Shown here: piece after piece, positions 34,379 through 45,165 of the stretch
Position numbering within the stretch: position 1 is the stretch's first letter
Layout of the letters: each line of letters opens with the position of its first letter
From: Archilochus colubris
Lineage: Eukaryota; Chordata; Aves; Apodiformes; Trochilidae
Direction of reading: 5' to 3'
DNA length: 64,000 nucleotides
Assembly (NCBI GenBank): GCA_023079485.1
Contig: CM041084.1
Coordinates: 8,740,609-8,804,608 of the forward strand
Position numbers and translations under genes: made by a program
The notes under the pieces: generated by a model
Databases searched by the model: none
What the model saw: only the letters and a program-made list of their open reading frames with translations
What the model was told of the DNA's origin: nothing

Positions 34379-37300
34379 GGAGCTGAAAGCTGTAGAAAAG
34401 CCTACAGGAAAATAATAATGCTGAATTCAGAACAGGAACTGGCAGGAGGGAGCAAGAGACGACTTGAGGTCACACAATTAATAGCAAAAAGAAAATGAAA
34501 AACTACTTATTAAAGGAACATGGGCCAATCTCTGTACTGAAAGACGAAGGGAAGCAGCAAGGGGATCAATATGTAGAATTAGGCCCACTCATTAGACCCA
34601 CAGTAACCAAATTAAGATTGCCAAGGTAACCTTAATTCTGCTATTCCTTTACTTTCACTGCTTGACTTCACAGATCAACTAATACACTTTTGATGACAAC
34701 TGGTGTTCGTGTTGCCATTTGTCTGTACATATTATCTACACCCATAATTGAAAGAATTTAACATTTAAAAGTCACTGAAATTTAACATTAGAATAATCAG
34801 CATGAATGATGATAGAAAAAATAGAAAATCTCAGAACCTACCTCTCAATTGGCAATTGCAGTTAAAAGTTCTCCTTTAGTATTCTTCCTATTAGTGCAGC
34901 TTGCATTGTCACATGGGACACTGAGGAATGGTATTTAAGTTAATAGGGAATCAGTTTCTGGTAAGTTAACATCATCCATAAGTAGGAAGAATATGAAAAA
35001 CTCAGAAAAGAAAGTTTTGATTTTAATAAGAAAATCAGTGTCTATAAGAATTATAACTTCACACTCAAATCTAACTTTAAAAAGTAAAGTACAGATTTAT
35101 TTCTTTTCTGGTTTTATTTTTTAAAAAATGCAGAAAATATCTATATTATTACATTCCTTTCAGCTACTTTTACCATCTAGCTTGCTAGTACATGACTTTG
35201 ACTGTAGCTCCTATTGAAAGAAGTATTTTTTCAGGGCTTTTTGGCACATCATTAATATCTTCATTCAAAGATCGTACATCTTTACTTCAAATAAAGCATT
35301 CAACCATACAGTAAACATCTTGTTGACCTCACTTACAAACAACCACTGGCAGCTTCTAAAAGACTGAATGATTACATAGCACCTGCCCTAACCTTCAAGA
35401 GTATTTAGTTATATTTCATGTGCTATCAATTTTAACTCCTTTCCTGGATGCAGAGCATTAGTGCTTGAGCTTAGCAGTAGTGGGGGTTTTTGCAGACCTG
35501 TTAGATGTCATCACCCTTCAGTACTCCGATTTGTTTTGGCTCTTAAACATTTCTCTAATTCTCTTTACAGGGAAACAAAATCTGATCCTTCATAAAACTT
35601 CAGTAGTTAGGATGAAACTGCATCTGCAATGAGAGGAAATTAATAGCAAATGTTTATCCCGGCCACTGGTGACTGGTGGTTTCCCTGCCTACAATCAGTT
35701 ACATGATTTCAGTTTCTATGGCCTGTGGCTGTGAAATCTTGGCTCTTCAGATAATATATACATATTAAGTATGTTTATATTCCCTCAGCCCACTTCAGTT
35801 ATTAGGTTATAAGCTATACCTTAACCATCTTTGACTGTGGCCAGGCCATCAATGAAGAAACTGTGGTGATCACTTCAGCTGCCACTGGACCTTCAGCTGC
35901 TTCTTCCTACTTTGCTGAACATTACCACCTGCTGAACAACCCCTGCAAGACATCAGATAATTAGTTTGAAATTAATAAGGGAAGGCATTTTCCATAACTT
36001 TATACAGCTGAAAGCCATGCATAAGGAGCACGTAGGTTCTTCCAAAACTCTTCAGAACATGAGTCAGGGTTGATGAAGTCCGTTCCTGATGTCTCATTCC
36101 AACCTTGGATTAATTTTGCCTTGAAGCCCTCAGTCCTTTGAGACAAATCTACCACAAAAAAAACCCACCCATTGCTATTCAAACTGTAAATGGGGGTTTG
36201 TGAACCTGAATTAGGGTTTCAGCTTTTCTTAGTGAAGTCAGCATTGGTTTGGGGTTAAAATGAAAAGAGTTTCTGAAAAGGAGGTATCTGCTAGAGGGTG
36301 GGATTATATTGCTCCATATATTTTAAAAGCACCACACTTAATTTAGGACCTTACTCTGGACACAGTTAATGTCATTGAAATATAAGGAATTCAACAGAGA
36401 AATGAAATTTTAAACACTTTTGTGGATGATACAAACACTGTTGCCTTCACATCTTCTTCCCAATATATTACTTCTTTTTAAATAGATATAATTGCATTTT
36501 TCACATCCGTGAAAATGTCTAGCAACAAAATACCTCAAAAGGATCAGCAGTGGAGCACTGATACTACCATCAGTGTATTTGAGTCCTTTGAATAAAGCAA
36601 TCAAACTTCCTCCCAACTCTACCCTCTCTTACCTCTGCTTAGTTGGCATGGTTGAAATATTAGAGCCAATCTCATCAAAACAATCTGAATGGAAAGTCAG
36701 GATGCTTTCAAAGCCCAGAAATATTACTGGCAGTACAGAAAGCTCATCTTTACAAAATTATTAGATCTCAAGTTTGCTTCCTGCAAAAAGGTTAAAGGGC
36801 CTACATCCAATTAATAGTAATATCTACTTCAGTCCAAGACATAATTTAGTTATGACTATGTTTTATTGTACCCCAGTCACTTCTAGACTATAACTGCTGT
36901 GGCTGTGTTTTTATTTTATCCTACCTATGTCTTTGGTCTAAGTGTGATTATCTTCAGGTTTATTTTGGAGCTTCTTAAATAAACTCTGCAGAAGCAGTGC
37001 TTGAATTGCCATGCATATGAATGCTTGTGTATTTTGTTATGTGAGATGTGTATTTAGAAAGAGGAACAAACTTTCAATATGTTTTTATTGATTTAAGAAC
37101 AAATCTGAAAGGACAGCTGCCTAAGCTAAGGAGTTTATCTCCCTTTTATGTTTCTCTTTTATAGAAAATAATATCATAAATTAAAGCTTCCACCAATCCT
37201 CAGCAGCTTCCAGCTGCAGGACAGGCTTCCGTGAGTTAGAGTTTTACCTTTAGCTTCATTAGGAGTAAGGTCAGACCTGTAAAATAAGCATGGGTATAAA

Positions 37301-38545
37301 ACCTCACCTTGAAATGTAAGAGGAGTAGATGGAGAGAAATTACAAGGCATCTTGTTCTTTAGCACTGACAATCAACCTTCAGGACTGAAAAGCACCGTGG
37401 GAGTCAGTACATCCCATTTCCATGTCACTCCATGGCTGGAGGGCTGCACAGTTCAGCAGCCCACACCACAGCAGAAGACAACACCGTGCCTGAGGGACCA
37501 AATATTGTATTAAAAGAGCCAGGATCCAGGGAACTCAGCTATTCCCAGACTTTACACAAAACTTCCCCCAGGTTGGAAGGAAGAAGTGGTGCTAGCCTAG
37601 ACCCGAAGTCAGGATAGTTTGTGTGAAGGGAATGAGGGTGTCTTGGCCTCATCTTCTCATCCAAAGGGACTCACACAAAGGGGGTTTATGTCCCTGAGCT
37701 TCAGCTCCCATCCTGAGCAAGTTCCAGACATTTGTCCCTATCCCTTTGCTTTCCAGAGCACCATTTCCCAGCTGCAAATGCCAAGATTGGTTCCTGGAAC
37801 ATCCAGCTTCAATGGACCTTCTGTTCCAGCAACAAATCTTTAGAAAACAGTAGGGAGAGTCCAAATTCCCATCTCTTCCCACTGGCATCTGAATTTCCAG
37901 ACAGGTTATTGCTTTTTCTGTGTCATCCTGGAACAGAGGGGAGGGCAGGCACAGCCTCATTCTCATCTGTAACCCTCAGAACCAGCTTTGCAAGCCAACA
38001 GACCATAAGGAGAGAGGCCAACTCCTGACACAGGTAAATGTAGAAAGTTAAGGTATTTTTCCTTTCCAGCAGTATAGGGATAGCTGCTATCTAAATTCCC
38101 ATGCCTACCTCCTAGATCTTCATCCTGCCAGACTAGGGGAATGGAAAAATGATGATCCAAGGAGAAAGTCCTTGTCCACAGAGATCCATTTCACCCTCCC
38201 CATCAAGCTTCACAGGCCATGACACCATGTTTTGTGCAGATCTGGATCTTTTTCAATATTCTCTGTGATGTCTCAAATAAGATAACAGGGCTTGCAAAAC
38301 CTACATGCATCAAAAAAAATGTAATAGATGCACTTCATTCTCGTAACAGTTCCTCAGCTCCAACACTATGAGGAGACACATAAAGAGCAGGTGTTCATGA
38401 AGTGCAGCACTGAAAACACTGTGTGTAAAGGATGCCAGTTAATCTCTAAATAAAGTGCCATAGGGAGGAATATTTTTATAACCCAAGAAAATGTTAAAGT
38501 AAGTTTACATTTTACCACAAAGTCCACTTTGCCTATTTACTGTGT

Positions 38546-38563
38546 GAGGTGATATATCACCTC
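38546..38563. repeat. Perfect 18-bp palindrome
   Basis: GAGGTGATATATCACCTC is identical to its own reverse complement with no spacer. It could be a dimeric protein-binding site or chance. The flanking bases do not extend the symmetry. Confidence 0.95.
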
Positions 38564-39183
38564 GATGTGAGCAATAAAGATAAACTCTGTTTTAAGGCAG
38601 GACTATGAAAATTACAATGTGGATACAACAGTCTCTTCCCTCTGAAGCATTCCATTTCTTCTTATCATTGCACATGTAAACTAGAAATGGCAATATTGGA
38701 AGCAATGCAGGCTCATAGGAGACTCAAACTAAAAAAAGTAGAGTTCTTTTGTCTCCCGTGTTGCAGCTACAATGCTTGTATTTGAGAAAATTATTTAACA
38801 GCTCCAATCCTTCCCTGAGGACAATATGTAAATAATTATAAATCTAACTAATACCTCTGTGAAAGTCCACTTTGATTAACCCAAACAAACTATGTAAGTC
38901 CTGAGGTTTATTATTAGGTTCATGTATTATGTATACTGTATAGTCATGGTCAAGAAAAAGCAAACCAGTTTGCAATTTATGGAATGTTACTTCTCAATAT
39001 CCATGGTCAGCCGTGGTGGCTGATAGTGTCCTGGTGAGCTTTGAAGGCCTTGTGGCATTTGAGGGAAATAAGATGCAGAAAGTCATTTTAAAATATTTTA
39101 AAACAACAAAAAAACATTAAAATCCAAGAACATTCTGTAAGACATAACACAGTTATAAAACACAGTTTTATATTTTTCGAGGT

Positions 39184-39217
39184 TTGGGGTTTTTTTGTTG
39201 TTGTTGTTGTTTTTTTA
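39184..39217 (+). repeat. T-rich tract with (GTT)n
   Basis: A run of seven T followed by GTT units and another run of seven T. It resembles the tract at 5911-5930. No retroposon body is recognised beside it. Confidence 0.8.
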
Positions 39218-39459
39218 CATGATTTCTGTGGGAATAGAAAGGAAAGGTTGCAATTGTGCCTGTCACATTAAAACACAGCTGCCTCCTGTGCCAGAACTGA
39301 ACCTGCCACGCAGTGCCATCTGCTGCACACGCCGAGAATCGGCTGCACCAGGGAAGGACGGGCAAGTTCTAAAAAATACTGATTTCATCTCTACAAAGTA
39401 GCAGTTACATCAGGTACTTCACTCTCTTTAATGAGATAAATCATCCCACAATACCCCTG

Positions 39460-39605
39460 TCAGACAGACAAGTATCATCATCTCCTTTTGCAAATAGCTA
39501 TGCAGAGGCAAACAGGTGAGTTGAGTTATCAAGATGACAGAGGGAATCAGTGTGGGAGGCAGGATGGGATTCAGGACCCTTGATTTATAATTCTGCCCAG
39601 AAACC
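39460..39605 (-). repeat. MIR/CORE-SINE-type relic, minus strand
   Basis: Read in reverse, a series of blocks lies in the order expected for an amniote MIR-type SINE: AAGTATCATCATCTCC (39470), GCAGAGGCAAACAGGTGAGT (39502) for the GAGGCACAGAGAGGT block, AGATGACAGAGGGAATCAGT for the GTCACACAGC-AAGTCAGT block, and GGGATTCAGGACCC (about 39566) at the place of the reversed tRNA box B. Similarity may begin upstream near 39428 (ATGAGATAAATCATCCCAC). This is the best-preserved SINE relic in the window, though strongly diverged. It is non-coding and surely inactive. Confidence 0.6.
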
Positions 39606-39699
39606 ATCCAGGGAGAGTGGGCAGGAGCTTGGGTCTAGTGGTTCGGTCAGAAAGTGTGAGTTGGGAAAACCTGAACAGGGAGGGCTCGTGGAAATTAAA

Positions 39700-39815
39700 G
39701 CATCTTAAAATCAAAACTGATAAGAGTGAGTTTTTCACCCATCCTGCCAGTGGAACTTGCTGCTAAGAGGCATCCCTGAGGCTGAGAACTTAGCAAAATT
39801 AATTAAATTTTCAGA
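39700..39815 (+). mobile_element. Ancient CR1/L3-type LINE 3' fragment
   Basis: GAGTTTTTCACCCATCCTGC, then AGTGGAACTTGCTGCTAAGA and GAGGCTGAGAACTTAGCAAA, follow the layout of the ORF2 C-terminal end of old CR1/L3-type elements (an FFT block, a W/G-N-LP block, then E-A-x-x-LA). The present frame is broken. Divergence is much greater than in the other CR1 copies, implying an insertion predating bird radiation. It lies between the SINE relic at 39.5 kb and the younger CR1 end at 39.88 kb. Confidence 0.5.
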
Positions 39816-39880
39816 CAGTTCTGGGGTCAGAATTTTTCAGAGCAGCCATTATTACTGACAAATTAGGAAAGAATCAAAGT

Positions 39881-39975
39881 ATCACAGAATCATTAAAGCT
39901 GGGAAAGACCTCTAAGATCATCAAGTCCAACTGTCAACACAACATCACTAAGTCCACTAAACTACTAAACCCCAT
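39881..39975 (-). mobile_element. CR1 LINE 3' end, short, minus strand
   Basis: ATCACAGAATCATTAAAGCT, then GGGAAAGACCTCTAAGATCA and AAGTCCAACTGTCAAC, are the reversed CR1 tail and 3' UTR. Only the non-coding 3' end is present. Just past it, TAAACCCC/GGGGTTTA form an 8-bp inverted repeat with a 6-base loop at 39966-39987. Confidence 0.9.
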
Positions 39976-40620
39976 TAAAGGGGTTTAAAGAACTAATCCT
40001 ATGCTTTCAAATTGTAAAAATTCTCATTTATAGAAAGTAGGACATCCTGAGATGTTGGATAAAACAGACTGTCCTGTATCTGTGGTGAACCATCACCAAA
40101 TGCCATGTTTAGATGCCATCTAAACCACCAAATCCTGATTGGGCCAGTAGAAGTAAGATCCTGAGATTCCAGGAGCACAGTAATTTTCTTGCTCTTACAA
40201 GTGAGGGGAATTTCTGTTCTGCCACAGGTTTCCCACCAGGCAAGGCATTTAGGGTGCATTTAGATGTGCTTGCTGATCTGGTGTAACATGGTGTCACCAA
40301 AAGTTACCTCCTCCTCCTTTCCCCTCCAGTGCATGGTGTCAGGAACTCTTCTCTCCTTCTGGTGATCCATTTCATCTCACCAAACTACCAGAAAACTGTT
40401 AGGAGTTCTGAGGGGAGAAGGTATCAAAAGTGATCTTTTCAGCAGAAATGGTCTTGTGTATCCAAGTTACAGTAACACCAAAATAGGGAAGATCCTTCCC
40501 TGCTTCATCAATTCCTCATCCTCCCTCACAGCTGTCATTCATTTGGCTCCATTTATGGTGTCACTCACCCCTTTAAGACACTTCAACTCACTAACCTAGC
40601 AGAAAAAAACTCCAGAAGGA

Positions 40621-40658
40621 AATAAAATAAATAAAAAACAACAACAAACCCCCCCCCA
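40621..40658 (+). repeat. (ATAA)n/(CAA)n tract ending in nine C
   Basis: AAATAAAATAAATAAAAAAC-type units pass into CAACAACAA and then a run of nine C. Low-complexity DNA. Confidence 0.8.
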
Positions 40659-41000
40659 CATTTAGCTTAATGAGTTTTAACTGTTCTATAGCAGAATACC
40701 AACTATACCAATGCTAGTGTCAAATGAGTGAGACTTTGCAGCTGGGTAAAGGAAAGAGGGGGTAAATGAGGAAAGTGATGGGAAATCACCTGTCCTTTTG
40801 TTCAGCCATCAGCTCAGCACAGCTGCTCACAAAACCAGGCTCAGGCTGTCATCTCACAGTTAATATCATCATATGGCCATGGTCTATGAAAACAGAAACA
40901 TAAATTCACTTATATTGTTCTCCTTATTCCTCTACTTTTGATTTGCCTCATTTTCTTTCTAGTTGTACTATATAAGATTTAAACACATCAGAACAGTGGT

Positions 41001-41065
41001 CTGGAAAATGTAAGGTTTTTGTCTCAATGGGGCTATTAGGAGGATTAATGCAGTAAATGTAAGTA
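41001..41065 (+). repeat. Weak MIR-like fragment
   Basis: GTCTCAATGGGGCTATTAGG (41021) continuing AGGATTAATGCAGTAAATGT resembles the CCTCATAGGGTTGTTGTGAGGATTAA... part of MIR, and TCTGGAAAATG upstream could be its CATCTGTAAAATG core. The match is short and diverged. Confidence 0.3.
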
Positions 41066-42216
41066 AATTAATTTATAAATGAAGGACTAAGCCTTATTAG
41101 TGCAATGACACAACCAAATTCAGGTCTATTCTAACAATGTATCTATGGAGCCTACATCTCCATCTTGATCAGACAGTTGAGATGAGGCTAAGAAGTATAT
41201 TGCAATAAACTGTTAAAAATCAGCATCAGTGAATAAAAGCTTCCTCACCCTTCACATTAATGGGATTAAATAGCTATTTTGTAGGAGAAAGAGACACAGA
41301 CAAGGATATAAGAAGGTGTAAAGAAAAAAGTCTCTGTGGCAACTTTCCTCTATTATGTAACCTATCTAATATATATTCAGCAGTGCCTCTTGCCCCCAAA
41401 TATAATTTGTATCCCTATTTATACTGTGACTGCCTTTGTCCTACAGTTATATCAGGATTATTGTCTGATCCAACAAGGGCATGGGGTAAACTCTAAGGTG
41501 GCAAAATTCTTGCTGACTTCAGGAAAACCAGACTGTCACCCAAAGCACTCATGCCTAAGTACTATAGATCCTCTGGGAGTAAGGGAGACACAGAGGTGTT
41601 ACCTAGATAAATAATAAGCCATGAACAGAAGAGAAAATTCTTCTGGCTTTACAAAAATAACACAAATTCTCAGGTCTCAAATTTGAGCTTCCCCTCGTCA
41701 TGCCTAATCTTTAACAACTCTTTTAAGGGATCTCAGTATCTGTAAGAAAGGAATGATGGGTTCCTATCTATAATCAAAAAACCCATACAGCTCCAAAGTA
41801 AAGACATGAATGTAACAATATGAGTTACCTGCTGTTGCAGCCTGCACAGGGGCTGCCCCACAGCAATGTGAGGTACAGCCACAGGCAAAGTCAGACATCA
41901 GTAGGTGTTGTGGCAGCACTTATGATAGACAAAAAGTACTGACTGGAGAAGATGGACATATTGCTGGATGTCAACCTGTGCTGTGCTGGAGTTTCTGTGG
42001 TCTAATAACATCAGAAATCTCAAAGAAGTCTTCTTTGCTATTTTTTATATACTTCCTTTTGCAATTTGAAGCTTTGTGAGCAGCTGAAGACCGTGAGTTT
42101 TGGGGAAAAATTTTAGGTTGGGTTTTATTATGAGTAATAATATTTACAGTACAATAATGCCTGGAGGCCAACAAGATTGGGATCCATTGTTGTAAATGAA
42201 AACCACTTGTCTTTGA

Positions 42217-42249
42217 GTAATTAAATAATTAAATTATTAAATAATTTTT
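42217..42249. repeat. AT-only quasi-palindromic repeat
   Basis: AATTAAATAATTAAATTATT-type sequence of about 33 bases without G or C; partly self-complementary. Simple AT-rich DNA. Confidence 0.7.
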
Positions 42250-44949
42250 AGATCTTCTTAAAAAGTTCTTATTTTTATCTACACATGAAACAGCCAAAAC
42301 TCCTCCAGTATTGGGCTAAGTGAGAGGGAAACATCTTCTGCAGACAACTTAGTTGCTGCCCTCGGGACCTTCACCACTGCCACATGGCTCCCTTGTGGTA
42401 ATCTGCTCATCCTCCCAGTCCCTTAAAAAAACATTTTCCTGGCCAATCCAGTCAAACTGATACAAAACCAGGGTGTAGACCAGAGCAGAGATAGGGAAAC
42501 TTCACTAAACAGGTGTGGCTCATTATTAGACACTTTGTGCTTTCTATTTTTACCTTAATCTCTTTGCTCTTCCCTCAGGGCTTGTATAGTCTAGAAAAGA
42601 TTTATTTTAAAACTTATTAGCTCAAGCATTTGAGCTAATATATTTAAAATCCCTGGTTTCTGATCCTCACTCAAACCCTGGCTACTTTCATCTCCCCAGG
42701 CAGGATGCAGGAGGTGCCTTTTCACCACCAGGACTTTTTAGAGGGCCAGGGTGTCCTACCATTTCCCTTGACTCCCTCACCTAATTAATCCATTTTTTCC
42801 ATCAGCTGACAAGAGAAAATAACTTTTGCTGCTTATTTCAGGGCTTTAACAGGTGTTAATTAAAACATTTCAGCTAGCACATTTTAAAAATACAGCTTTT
42901 ATCCTAGGACTCAAGCATGGGAGCAAGCTCCTGCAAGACAGCTGAGCCCCCATAGCTGCACAGGCTCTGTCAGCCTTCTGCCTTCACTCTCCACTTGCCT
43001 TTCCAGCCCTGATCTCTGCAATCTCTACACACATCCAATCCATAAAGCAACAACCAGACTACATTTTCTAAGGAAAAAATTATTCAAATTCTCTCCAATA
43101 AATCCTCTATCCCGTTTCAATTAACATATAGAAAAGTGGCAATAATGTTACCCCTTAGCCCCTGTATCACTTTGAAACTGCACAGCTACAGTTTGAAGAA
43201 TTATTTTTTGGCCATTAAGAGAATAACAGCACATCTGCCACCTTGATCATTGTGCTTGTATTATTTTCAACTTCTGTCTCAGAGCCAAGTAATTTAATCA
43301 AACTTGAGAGAAGAAATAATAACATTTCAGTTGAACAATGGCGTGGCCCTTTGAAAAGGCAGAGATTTGCTCTAGGGTGCACTAAAAGGAGAAAGGTCTA
43401 TAAACAAATGGTAACACTGTGAAAAATTTATCTGTCAAATCTAGCTACTTTTTTTTTTTTCTACTTGCAAAGAATTCTCCAGCAGACTGCAGCTACTATA
43501 AATGTACCAGCATTCAACATATATGCTATGTAACACATTGCTTATTTAGAGATTGCTGGCAATTTGTTCAGCTGAGTATTTGTGGCTTCCTTCCTATGTT
43601 CTGTGATAGGTTCACAGCACATTATTTTGTTTCTCTGCTCCAAAGAGTGGGGACAGTTCAAAGGAGTTTCTTTGGACAATCTGAAGGAATACACAGAAGT
43701 GGCTTCAATAAAGAAAAAAAAAAATTTAAAAATTTACAAAGAAACAGAGGGAAAGAAAAGAAAGCAAGCTAAGGAAATGTTAAAATGTGTGAAAACTTTT
43801 CTTGTCTTTCAAAAGTGTCAGGAAGGTAATTGCATCTCTTTTTGCCCCCAGATTGTTTAAACTATTGATGGAGGAAGAGAAAGCATAAGTCATATTTACT
43901 GACTGCCTGGAAAATTGTTCAGCCAATGTAAATTCTTTGCATGTGAGCACATGTCCATGTACTGTGTTGTTTGCAAAGGGTGCAGTCCCTTATCCTTGGC
44001 CTTTTTGTTTAAGCAAATGTTTAAGTGCCAAGCCTTTGGCCAGAGACATCTGGGAACTGCTGCCTATCCTCCCTACAGCACATACAGCTCACACTTCCAT
44101 AGCTGAAATCAGCCACCTCTCTTTTATCTGATGCTATTAGTGGGCAAGAACAGCATGCTCTAAACCAGAGTAGCTTCTTTTTTTGCCTCCTAGGCCTTCT
44201 CTCTTTCTGTAGTTCTCCATTGTGGGTCACATAATACAGAACCCAAGCTCTCAGAGAAGAGAACCCCTGGTTGTAGGTCTGCACAAGCAGGGCATGGTGA
44301 TGTATTGATACCGATGGGGAGACTACAGGCTGCTGATCATTGAGGGGTAGGCACCAATCAACAAACATCTAAGCTAGAGTCTATCTGTCCACAGAAGGGT
44401 TTCCTCTGAAAGAGAATGGAAGCCCCAATAGCTCTGAACAATGAATATGTAAAGATAATAACTGTAAAAAATTTCTGCCTTCACAGGATGGGACGGCTGC
44501 CATGAGCAAGTGACCCAAGAGTGATCAACTTTTGCATCCCTGTTTTCCTATTTTCTCCCCTTGCTCCTTTGATGGTGTGGGTTAGTAGGGTGGGATATTC
44601 TTTATGGAGGTAAAAAAGCCAAATCCCAAAGTGAAAATGCTTTCAGGTGATCTGAAGTGAGAAATATGAAGGTTAGAGTTTATATGACTGTTTACAAGAA
44701 TGTTGTTATTACTGTGCTGTAAAACAGAAAGGAATGTGGCCAGACGAGTACAGAACATCAAAAGAATTGTAGAGTCATTTTAATGAATTACTAGAAACTA
44801 AGTCAGGTTCTGCTGTTTTGAGGCTATATGGTTCTACTCTGTGCAATGGATTTAAGTCACTTAGCAACCTTTGTACAAGTTGTAGCATGTCAGGGCATGC
44901 TCCCAGCTGGTGTTTAATGCTCCCAGCATCCCCAGGTGGACAGCCTGTC

Positions 44950-45165
44950 CTATCCACATTTTACAATGTAGGAAAAGACAATTAAAGCCAAGAGATCTGC
45001 TTCTTTTCTGTCTCTGACCTTTTGTGGACAGTGACATCTACCTAAGAAAAGTGAAATGTGGGATCTTGTCAAACTCACTGAGCACCTAGGAAAATAGCAG
45101 CAAAATAAAGCCAGGAAAATTAAGCCTATGTGGATTTCATAGAGATCACACAGCTACAGGGAATA
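44950..45165 (-). repeat. Possible MIR-like blocks, very weak
   Basis: TATCCACATTTTACAATGTA (44954) resembles the reversed MIR core TATCCCCATTTTACAGATG. About 150 bp later GAGATCACACAGCTACAGG (near 45144) resembles the reversed AAGGTCACACAGCTAGTAAG block. The spacing is too large for one intact copy, so an insertion or two unrelated chance matches are both possible. Confidence 0.2.

Larger units (their letters stand above)
34379..39424. other. Unique non-coding DNA
   Basis: No gene is recognised. Notable contents: a splice-site-bounded segment at 34900-34960, an 18-bp perfect palindrome at 38546-38563 and a T-rich (GTT)n tract at 39184-39217. Open frames around 37.4-38.1 kb overlap on both strands and show no domain. 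Confidence 0.55.
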
